DNA of 64,000 nucleotides from Catenuloplanes atrovinosus (GTDB lineage Bacteria; Actinomycetota; Actinomycetes; Mycobacteriales; Micromonosporaceae). Below the pieces are notes generated by a model. The model made no database searches. It saw only the letters and a program-made list of their open reading frames with translations, and had not been told where the DNA came from. The DNA lies in assembly GCF_031458235.1 (NCBI RefSeq), contig NZ_JAVDYB010000001.1:5442001-5506000 (forward strand), in the 5' to 3' direction. Each line of letters begins with the position of its first letter. Position 1 is the first letter of the stretch. This document shows, piece by piece, positions 8,185 to 16,712 of this stretch. The position numbers and the translations under genes were made by a program.

Positions 8185-8636
8185 TGGTTCTCCCGGCGCC
8201 GACGTCGTGGCGACAAGGAGATTACAGGCAGCAACGTTGCGGTAGCCATCCGCGATTGGGCACGGTGATTCGCATGTTTAACGTCGCGCACATCCCGGCC
8301 CGGCACTTCCCGAGCACGCGCGGGGGCGTGACCGGCGACGCCCACCCCGCGCCCGACCTGCGCCGTTAGGCATCGACGGCGGCCACGGCCGGGCTCCGGC
8401 GGCACGTCACGGAGCGACTTGTCGACCATGCTCGGCGGGCACGGAAAGTTGTTGATCCACAGAGTGCGCGGGAAACGGCGAATCGGCGTTAATGACCGTA
8501 AACCTAACCGCTGTCACCCTGGCGGGTGACCTGCGGAAACGAAGTGTCCATCAAGGATTTTGCATTGTCCGGTGCGGCTGCAGACCCTCCTGCACGTGCA
8601 GGAACAAAAACGTCTAAAACGGTACGGCGTCCGTGC
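8185..8636. other. Intergenic region between XRE regulator and uvrB
   Basis: About 450 bp without a convincing gene. It is less GC-biased than its neighbours, with AT-rich patches around 8490-8570. A 31-codon frame at 8275-8370 is possible but has only a weak RBS and atypical codon use. A 14-bp perfect palindrome is at 8589-8602 (separate entry). The promoter of the XRE regulator should lie near 8190-8260. Confidence 0.5.
8589..8602. promoter_or_regulatory. Perfect palindrome, possible operator
   Basis: CCTGCACGTGCAGG is a perfect 14-bp palindrome in the AT-richer gap upstream of the uvrB terminator. No gene starts immediately beside it, so its role is unknown. Confidence 0.3.
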
Positions 8637-8676
8637 CGCTGCGTGACGGCCTCCGCCGATGATCCGTCACGCAGCG
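8637..8676 (-). terminator. uvrB terminator
   Basis: A 13-bp perfect stem (CGCTGCGTGACGG / CCGTCACGCAGCG) with a 14-nt loop begins 7 bp after the uvrB stop codon on the minus strand. Confidence 0.75.
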
Positions 8677-8683
8677 TCCGGGC

Positions 8684-10819
<2,136 letters not shown>

Positions 10820-10826
10820 GTCCCCC

Positions 10827-10832
10827 ACGGTA
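10827..10832 (-). promoter_or_regulatory. Leaderless -10 box of uvrB
   Basis: On the minus strand TACCGT (TANNNT type) is followed by 7 nt and then ATG 10819. This spacing is typical of leaderless actinobacterial transcripts and explains the lack of a well-spaced RBS. Confidence 0.4.
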
Positions 10833-11125
10833 CGCCCGGGGTCCGACAACTTTTCCCGTCACGCCATGTGCATGATCCCCTTCGATATCACGATTGTGTG
10901 GCGCGGCGCCCGGCCGTACCGTTGACGGGTAGGCCGCTCGCGGCGGCCGTCCGGCCCCGACGCGGCCCCCACACCGGCCGCTCGACCGGCGCACGGCGGG
11001 CAGCAGCCCCGGGCTCATCACCCGGCGAGCGCGCCCCGTGCGGTGGCGCCAATGGCGCAGACCGGCCGCCGCGAGCGCGCCCAGAGCCGTCGTCGCTCGT
11101 TCCCACCTCGCTCGTTTCAACCTCC
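10833..11125. other. Intergenic region between uvrB and the lipoprotein gene
   Basis: About 290 bp holding the divergent promoters of uvrB (-) and the lipoprotein gene (+). Open frames run through it but without RBS or domain content. No repeat or RNA gene is recognised. Confidence 0.45.
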
Positions 11126-12598
11126 GTGACCTCCAGCAAACGGCGCGCGATCGCGCTCGCGTCAGTGATCGGCCTGCTCGGCAGCGTCGCGGCCGGGCTC
11201 CTCGGCGGCCTGGGCTCGTGCGCGCCCGCCGGTGACGACCCCGGCGCCCGCCCGCTCTCCGCCGCGGAGGCGGAACGGCTGGCCGGCATGCGGATGCGCA
11301 ACCACACGGACGGCGCGGCCGGGGTGACCGCCACGATCGGCGCCGAGCTGCGCGCGGACGGCTGGGTGGACTGGCGCCGACGGCTGGCGTACCTGCGGAT
11401 CACCCGGCCGGGCACCGCGTCCGCGCTGGTCCAGGGCGTGCCGGGGCTGGTCGCGACGATGACCGAGCCGGGCAGCGCCAGCCAGGACGCGGCCACGGCC
11501 GGGCCGCCACCGACCGACCCGCCGGCCGGCGACTGGCGGGTACGCGCCGCGGCCCGCGACGACGCCGGGAACTCGGCCGCCACGTCCGTCGACGCGCTGC
11601 TGCACCTGCTGTTCGGCGCCTCGGCGACCCGGCCGGACGCGGCGGACACGCTGCGCGGCAGCGACTCCCGCTGGCTGCGCTCGGACACCTCCGGCGGCGA
11701 CGTGGTGGACGTCTTCCTCGGTCCGGCCGTGCCGCCGGCCGTGCCGTCCCCGTCCGCCTCGCCGGCCCCGGCGCCGCGCACGCTGGCGGAGATGGGCGGG
11801 GCGGTCCGCTACTGGCTCGGCCGCGACGGTGACCTGCGCCGGATGGCGGCAACGCTGCCCGGCGAGCTGCCGGTGGAGATCGAGCTGCGGCGCGGGGAGA
11901 AGACCGCGTTCGGCGCGGTGCCGGCGTTCGGCGGCGCGCCCATCGCGCCGCGCGAGGTGACCACGGACGAGGCGAAGCTGCTGGCCGGGCTGCGACAGTC
12001 GGACCTGCGCGCGGGCGGCGGCCGGATCTCGGTGACGCTGCCGTCGCCGGACGGGGTGGTACGCCGCGGCGAGGGCTGGCTGGACTGGGAACGCACCCGC
12101 GCGTACCTGCTGCTGCGCACCACCGCCGAGCAGGTACCGGACGAGCTGCTGATCGCCACGTCGGCCGCGGTGGCGACGCGTCCGGTACCGGCCGAGGCGG
12201 CCGGGTGGCAGCTGCCGCCGCTGCAGGAGCCGCGCGGCGGGTGGACGTCGACGCCGTGGGCGCAGCGCTCGGACGAGTTGGGCGGATTCGACCTGGACCT
12301 GCTGCTCACCGAGGCGATGGCACTGGGCGGTCCGGGCCGCGGCAAACCCTCGCTGGTACGCAAGTCGGCCCGTCACCTCCGCGACGACTCGATCAACGGC
12401 GTGCCGGTCGGCGTCTTCGAGATCCCGAAGACGGCGGAGGCCGAGGTGGCACCGGGCTACGCGCGGATGCGCTACTGGATCGGCACGGACGGCGTGCTGC
12501 GCCGGCTGGAGCTGCTCACCCGCGCCTCCGGCTACGCCCAGCTCGACCTCACCCCGGACGAGAACGTTCCCACGCTGCCCCGGCTGCCGAAGGACTGA
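11126..12598 (+). CDS. Putative lipoprotein with an internally duplicated domain
   Basis: A 490-aa predicted exported lipoprotein. The GTG start gives KRR, then a hydrophobic segment (ALASVIGLLGSVAAGLLGG) and a lipobox-like L-G-S-C, so Cys is probably acylated. No clear RBS precedes it. The mature part contains two copies of one domain. Copy 1 has GWVDWRRRLAYLRI (~75) and VRYWLGRDGDLRRM (~230). Copy 2 has GWLDWERTRAYLLL (~312) and MRYWIGTDGVLRRLELL (~450). The architecture recalls actinobacterial LppX/LprG-like lipid-binding lipoproteins, but the similarity is not strong enough to assign a function. The longer open frame upstream is antisense to uvrB and is not part of the gene. Confidence 0.7.
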   Translation: MTSSKRRAIALASVIGLLGSVAAGLLGGLGSCAPAGDDPGARPLSAAEAERLAGMRMRNHTDGAAGVTATIGAELRADGWVDWRRRLAYLRITRPGTASALVQGVPGLVATMTEPGSASQDAATAGPPPTDPPAGDWRVRAAARDDAGNSAATSVDALLHLLFGASATRPDAADTLRGSDSRWLRSDTSGGDVVDVFLGPAVPPAVPSPSASPAPAPRTLAEMGGAVRYWLGRDGDLRRMAATLPGELPVEIELRRGEKTAFGAVPAFGGAPIAPREVTTDEAKLLAGLRQSDLRAGGGRISVTLPSPDGVVRRGEGWLDWERTRAYLLLRTTAEQVPDELLIATSAAVATRPVPAEAAGWQLPPLQEPRGGWTSTPWAQRSDELGGFDLDLLLTEAMALGGPGRGKPSLVRKSARHLRDDSINGVPVGVFEIPKTAEAEVAPGYARMRYWIGTDGVLRRLELLTRASGYAQLDLTPDENVPTLPRLPKD

Positions 12599-12632
12599 TG
12601 CGGCTTCGTGGTTCGGATTGATCGCCCACTGT

Positions 12633-12665
12633 GTGAGCCGCGGGTACCCGGTCCCCTCGGCTCAC
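12633..12665 (+). terminator. Stem-loop after the lipoprotein gene
   Basis: An 8-bp perfect stem (GTGAGCCG / CGGCTCAC) with a 17-nt loop lies 34 bp after the stop codon. Confidence 0.45.
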
Positions 12666-12802
12666 GTACCCGCGCCTCGGTCGACCGGCCTCCCACCGGC
12701 GGAACGCCGGCCGCGCCACGCGACCCGGCCCGCCCCGGCCGCCGCGTGCTCTCCCCGGCCGCCGCCCCACCGGCTCCGCCGCCGCGAGCCCGCGGCGAGG
12801 TT

Positions 12803-12843
12803 TGCCCGCGGGAGCATGCGGGCCGCACCACGCCGGAAGCGGG
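12803..12843 (+). repeat. Dispersed GC-rich repeat, copy B (3' of coaE), 5'-truncated
   Basis: This copy carries only the TGCCCGCGGGAGCATGCGGG to CCGGAAGCGGG part. The CAGGGAGG arm found in other copies is missing. It ends 36 bp from the coaE stop codon. The IS110-type target CCGCATGCTCCCGCGGG is intact on the minus strand. Confidence 0.8.
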
Positions 12844-12879
12844 ACACCGAAGAGCTTGATCTTCCAGCTGGTGAAGCCT

Positions 12880-13485
12880 CTACGCGGCCCGCAGCATCGG
12901 CAGCAGCCGGTCCCGCCAGAGCGCGTCGACCGCCTCGATCAGTTCTTCGCGCGTCCCCGCGTTCGTCAGGATCACGTCGGCGACCTCGCGGCGTTGGGCG
13001 TCCGTGGCCTGGGCGGCGATGCGGGCCCGAGCTGATTTCTCGGTCAGGCCGCGGTCGCGGATCAGACGCGCGACGCGGATGTCCTCGGGCGTCTCGACCA
13101 CGATGACGAGCGCGTAGAGCGGCGCGAGGCCGGACTCGGCCAACAGCGGTACGTCGTGGACCACGATCGCGTCGTCCGGGGCCGCGGCGGCCAGTTCGGC
13201 GCTGCGGGCGCGGACCCGGGGGTGGATCACGGATTCGAGCGTGCGCCGGGCCGTTTCGTCCGCGAAGACGATGTCGCCGAGCGCGGCGCGGTCGAGCGTG
13301 CCGTCCGGGTGCAGGATGCGGTCGCCGAGCGCGGCCACCAGCTCGGCGAGTCCTTCGCTGCCGGGTGCGACGGCCTCGCGGGCGAGCAGGTCGGAGTCGA
13401 TGACGATCGCGCCGAGCTCGGCGAGGCGGGTGGAGACGGTGGACTTGCCCGCCCCGATGCCGCCGGTCAGACCCACGGAAAGCAT
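12880..13485 (-). CDS. coaE: Dephospho-CoA kinase
   Basis: A 201-aa P-loop kinase that phosphorylates dephospho-CoA at the 3'-OH in the last step of CoA synthesis. Walker A is GLTGGIGAGKS (~5-15), followed by IDSDLLAREAV with the family D-x-D/A-R-E, then IHPRVRAR and VHDVPLLAESG (~110). The lid is RLIRDRGLTEKSARARI. It is the short single-domain form; no fused DUF/GrpB extension is present. It lies downstream of rpsA, with a terminator between them. Confidence 0.95.
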   Translation of the reverse strand: MLSVGLTGGIGAGKSTVSTRLAELGAIVIDSDLLAREAVAPGSEGLAELVAALGDRILHPDGTLDRAALGDIVFADETARRTLESVIHPRVRARSAELAAAAPDDAIVVHDVPLLAESGLAPLYALVIVVETPEDIRVARLIRDRGLTEKSARARIAAQATDAQRREVADVILTNAGTREELIEAVDALWRDRLLPMLRAA

Positions 13486-13510
13486 GGCCGCGATCTTAGC
13501 CGGGAATGCG

Positions 13511-13546
13511 GGAAGCCCCGGGCGCGCGTCCGCGACCGGGGCTTCC
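13511..13546 (-). terminator. rpsA terminator
   Basis: An 11-bp perfect stem (GGAAGCCCCGG / CCGGGGCTTCC) with a 14-nt loop sits between rpsA and coaE, 18 bp after the rpsA stop. coaE therefore needs its own promoter or read-through. Confidence 0.75.
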
Positions 13547-13564
13547 TCCTGCCTTACCTGCGGC

Positions 13565-15082
13565 TTACTTGCCGCCGGCGAGCTTCTCGCGCAGAGCGGC
13601 GAGCGCCTCGTCGGTGGCCAGCGTGCCGGCCGGCTCCTCGGCCTGACGCGGCGAGGACGAGGAGGACGACGACGACGAGCTGGTCGCGCCGCCGGCCGCC
13701 GGGGTGGAGGTGCTGACGCCGGCAGCCGCGTTCGCGGCGGCCTCGGTGTCGGCGGTGCGGGCGGCCACGACCTGCTTGGTGTGGGCCTCCCAGCGCTGCC
13801 GCGCCTCGGCGTACTGCGTCTCCCAGGTCTCGCGCTGCTTGTCGAAACCTTCCATCCACTCGCCGGTCTCCGGGTCGAAGCCCTCCGGGTAGATGTAGTT
13901 GCCCTCGTTGTCGTACGTCGCGGCCATGCCGTAGAGGGTCGGGTCGAAGTGCTCCTCGCCCTCGACGAAGCCCTCGTTGGCCTGCTTCAGCGACAGCGAG
14001 ATGCGGCGACGCTCGAGGTCGATGTCGATGACCTTGACCATGACGTCCGAGCCGACCTGCACGACCTGCTCCGGGATCTCCACGTGGCGCTCGGCCAGCT
14101 CGGAGATGTGGACCAGGCCCTCGATGCCGTCGTCGACGCGCACGAACGCACCGAACGGCACGAGCTTGGTGACCTTACCCGGCACGATCTGCTGGATCGC
14201 GTGGGTGCGGGCGAACTGACGCCACGGGTCCTCCTGCGTCGCCTTCAGCGACAGGGAGACGCGCTCGCGGTCCAGGTCGACGTCCAGGACCTCGACCTCG
14301 ACCTCCTGGCCGACCTCGACGACCTCGGACGGGTGGTCGATGTGCTTCCAGGAGAGCTCCGAGACGTGCACCAGGCCGTCGACGCCGCCCAGGTCCACGA
14401 AGGCACCGAAGTTGACGATCGAGGAGACGACGCCCTTGCGGACCTGCCCCTTCTGGAGCTTGTTGAGGAACTCGGTGCGCACCTCGGACTGGGTCTGCTC
14501 GAGCCAGGCGCGGCGGGAGAGAACCACGTTGTTGCGGTTCTTGTCCAGCTCTATGATCTTCGCTTCCAGCTCGCGGCCCACGTAGGGCTGGAGGTCGCGG
14601 ACGCGCCGCATCTCGACCAGCGAGGCCGGGAGGAAGCCCCGGAGCCCGATGTCGAGGATCAGGCCGCCCTTGACCACCTCGATGACGGAGCCGCGAACGA
14701 CGCCGTCCTCGTCCTTGATCTTCTCGATGGTGCCCCAGGCGCGCTCGTACTGCGCCCGCTTCTTCGAGAGGATCAGACGACCCTCCTTGTCCTCCTTCTG
14801 GAGAACGAGGGCCTCGATGTGGTCACCGACCGACACCACTTCCGCGGGGTCCACGTCGTGCTTGATCGACAGCTCGCGCGAGGGGATGACGCCCTCGGTC
14901 TTGTAGCCGATGTCGAGCAGGACTTCATCCCGATCGACCTTAACGACGGTGCCTTCGACAATGTCGCCGTCGTTGAAGTACTTGATGGTCTCATCGATCG
15001 CGGCGAGGAATGCCTCCTCGCTGCCGAGGTCGTCGATGGTGACCTTGTTGGCGCTCGAGGTGGCCTCGATGCTGCTCGTCAT
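13565..15082 (-). CDS. rpsA: 30S ribosomal protein S1
   Basis: A 505-aa protein with four S1 RNA-binding repeats at roughly 35-105, 120-190, 207-277 and 292-362, each with the V-x-x-G-x-V and F-G-A-F/G-F-L-P motifs. It binds mRNA on the 30S subunit. The last repeat is followed by an acidic region and a low-complexity tail with a run of ten Ser (~475). This four-repeat form is usual in actinobacteria; E. coli S1 has six. ATG 15082 is preceded by GGAG 11 nt upstream, a loose spacing. The gene has a long 5' leader (about 170 nt if the promoter at 15258-15288 is right). Confidence 0.96.
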   Translation of the reverse strand: MTSSIEATSSANKVTIDDLGSEEAFLAAIDETIKYFNDGDIVEGTVVKVDRDEVLLDIGYKTEGVIPSRELSIKHDVDPAEVVSVGDHIEALVLQKEDKEGRLILSKKRAQYERAWGTIEKIKDEDGVVRGSVIEVVKGGLILDIGLRGFLPASLVEMRRVRDLQPYVGRELEAKIIELDKNRNNVVLSRRAWLEQTQSEVRTEFLNKLQKGQVRKGVVSSIVNFGAFVDLGGVDGLVHVSELSWKHIDHPSEVVEVGQEVEVEVLDVDLDRERVSLSLKATQEDPWRQFARTHAIQQIVPGKVTKLVPFGAFVRVDDGIEGLVHISELAERHVEIPEQVVQVGSDVMVKVIDIDLERRRISLSLKQANEGFVEGEEHFDPTLYGMAATYDNEGNYIYPEGFDPETGEWMEGFDKQRETWETQYAEARQRWEAHTKQVVAARTADTEAAANAAAGVSTSTPAAGGATSSSSSSSSSSPRQAEEPAGTLATDEALAALREKLAGGK

Positions 15083-15257
15083 GTGGACAGTTGCTCCGAA
15101 CGGATGGTGTCGCGACTGGTGCTTGCGCCCACGGCCTGTCGGCGGGCACAGTCTGGACACCCGGAGTAGTCATGGTCATGCTGCAGCGGGGCGACTGAAT
15201 CAAGCCGACCGCGGACCTGCTCCCTGCCGAGGCACACGATCCGCGAGCGCATCGACT

Positions 15258-15288
15258 AGCTTACCCTGTGCATTACCACAGCGTGCAA
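15258..15288 (-). promoter_or_regulatory. Candidate rpsA promoter
   Basis: On the minus strand a TTGCAC -35 box (15283-15288) and a TAAGCT -10 box (15258-15263) are separated by 19 bp, within an AT-richer stretch. The spacing is slightly long. Confidence 0.35.
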
Positions 15289-15390
15289 GGCCTCCCGGCA
15301 GGTCAACCGAGACGGACCGGGAAATGGCCGCCAAACGCCCCGGTTGGTCCCGGATGTCACCCCCGTCACAGTCGACACACCCTGCGGAAG

Positions 15391-15396
15391 TAGCCT
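15391..15396 (+). promoter_or_regulatory. Leaderless -10 box of the methyltransferase gene
   Basis: TAGCCT is followed by 7 nt and GTG 15404. This arrangement fits a leaderless mRNA and supports that start. Confidence 0.4.
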
Positions 15397-15403
15397 CCCG
15401 CTG

Positions 15404-16234
15404 GTGAGCGAACCCATGGACGGCGTCGAGATCGGCACCGAGGTCACCCGCCGGGACGTGACCGACGACGAGAGCCGCCGGGCCAGCCGGCACTGGTGGG
15501 ACATCGACGCCGACGACTACCAGGCGGAACACGGAGAGTTCCTGGGCGACGCCGACTTCGTCTGGTGCCCCGAGGGCCTGCGCGAGGCCGACGCGCGGCT
15601 GCTCGGCGACGTGGCCGGCCGGCGCGTCCTGGAGCTCGGCGCCGGTGCCGCCGCCGGCGCACGCTGGCTCGCCGCGCAGGGCGCGTCCACGGTCGCGCTC
15701 GACCTGTCCGCCGGCATGCTCCGCCACGCCGCCGCCGGCAACGCGCGCACCGGGATCACGGTGCCGCTGGTCCAGGCGGACGCGCTCGCGCTGCCGTTCG
15801 CCGGCGCCACCTTCGACGTGGTCTGCACCGCGTTCGGCGCCATCCCGTTCGTCGCCGACTCCGCCGCCGCCCACCGCGAGGTCTTCCGCGTCCTGCGCCC
15901 CGGCGGCCGGTGGGTCTTCTCCGTCACTCACCCGATGCGGTGGATCTTCCTGGACGACCCGGGCGAGGGCGGCCTGCGCGCGGTCCACTCGTACTTCGAC
16001 CGCCGCCCGTACGTGGAGGAGAACGTCGACGGCGAGCCGACCTACGTCGAGCAGCACCGCACCCTCGGCGACCGGATCCGCGAACTGGTCGCCGCCGGAT
16101 TCGTGCTCCGCGACCTGATCGAGCCGGAGTGGCCCGACGGTCACGAGGGGATCTGGGGCCAGTGGTCCCCGCTGCGCGGCCGCCTCTTCCCGGGCACCGC
16201 CATCTTCGTCACCGACAAACCACCGACCACATGA
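15404..16234 (+). CDS. Class I SAM-dependent methyltransferase
   Basis: A 276-aa methyltransferase. Motif I is VLELGAGAAAGARWLA (~68-83) and an acidic residue follows in VALDLSAGML. The QADALALPFAGATFDVV stretch is motif II/III, and EVFRVLRPGGRWVFSVTHP is motif IV. The N-terminal SRRASRHWWDIDADDYQAEH is typical of small-molecule or unknown-substrate enzymes in actinomycetes. The start is GTG 15404, leaderless-like, with an alternative ATG 15416. Its stop overlaps the ATG of the following Uma2 fragment (ATGA). The substrate is unknown. Confidence 0.85.
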   Translation: MSEPMDGVEIGTEVTRRDVTDDESRRASRHWWDIDADDYQAEHGEFLGDADFVWCPEGLREADARLLGDVAGRRVLELGAGAAAGARWLAAQGASTVALDLSAGMLRHAAAGNARTGITVPLVQADALALPFAGATFDVVCTAFGAIPFVADSAAAHREVFRVLRPGGRWVFSVTHPMRWIFLDDPGEGGLRAVHSYFDRRPYVEENVDGEPTYVEQHRTLGDRIRELVAAGFVLRDLIEPEWPDGHEGIWGQWSPLRGRLFPGTAIFVTDKPPTT

Positions 16235-16464
16235 TCTCGCGGGTGGCTTTCGGCGTGCGCGCTGAGCCGATCGGGCCCGAGGCCACCGTGTGGCAGCCGG
16301 ACCCCGGCCGTCAGCTACACCAGCTTCGCGAGCCCACGCGTCCGTCCGGTCCGCGGGAGTACGAGCTGGCGGCGGACAGCGACACGCTGATCAGGGTCGA
16401 GCGGCCCTTCCCGATCGAGTTCCCGCTTTCGGAGATCGTTGGCCGCCCTCGTCCCCGGCGTTAG
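16231..16464 (+). pseudogene. C-terminal remnant of an Uma2 family endonuclease (DUF820)
   Basis: A 77-codon frame beginning with an ATG that overlaps the methyltransferase stop. Its end, YELAADSDTLIRVERPFPIE followed by F-P-L-S-E-I-V, resembles the last strands of Uma2 (PD-(D/E)XK-like restriction-fold) proteins, which are multi-copy in actinomycetes. The N-terminal catalytic part is absent upstream, where the methyltransferase lies. I read it as a decayed remnant that could still be translated by coupling. The match is from pattern memory only. Confidence 0.5.
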
Positions 16465-16493
16465 CCGCCGCCCCGGCCGGGTAAGGCCTGGTC

Positions 16494-16706
16494 ATGGCTG
16501 GGAAGAGTGTGCGCAAGGGGCGGAAGGTCAGTTGGCGGTCGCACGGCGAGACCGTGCACGGCACCGTCCAGGAGAAGATCACCGAGCGGACGAAGAGCGC
16601 CGGCCGCACCGTGGCCGCGTCGCCGGAGGAGCCGCAGTACCGGGTGACCAGCGACAAGACCGGGAAGGACGCCGTGCACAAGCCCGGCGCCCTCCACCCC
16701 GAATAG
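16494..16706 (+). CDS. DUF2945 / hypervirulence-associated Tudor-domain small protein
   Basis: A 70-aa basic protein (MAGKSVRKGRKVSWRSHG, then VHGTVQEKIT, and QYRVTSDKTGKDAVHKPGAL). It has the HVA1/DUF2945 pattern: a K-x-G-x-x-V-x-W opening, G-x-V beta-strands and an A-x-H-K-P ending. It is a small SH3/Tudor-like barrel of unknown role. It is convergent with polA, with only 6 bp between the stop codons. Confidence 0.8.
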   Translation: MAGKSVRKGRKVSWRSHGETVHGTVQEKITERTKSAGRTVAASPEEPQYRVTSDKTGKDAVHKPGALHPE

Positions 16707-16712
16707 CGACGC

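Larger units (their letters stand above)
15083..15403. other. Divergent promoter region and rpsA leader
   Basis: About 320 bp without a gene. On the minus strand it would be transcribed as a leader of rpsA of about 170 nt. The right-hand part holds the promoter of the methyltransferase gene. No known ribosomal leader motif was recognised. Confidence 0.45.

Noticed and set aside
8275-8370. 31-codon frame upstream of the XRE regulator
   Set aside because: Only a weak GGTGA before the ATG and no recognisable sequence; kept as a remote possibility.
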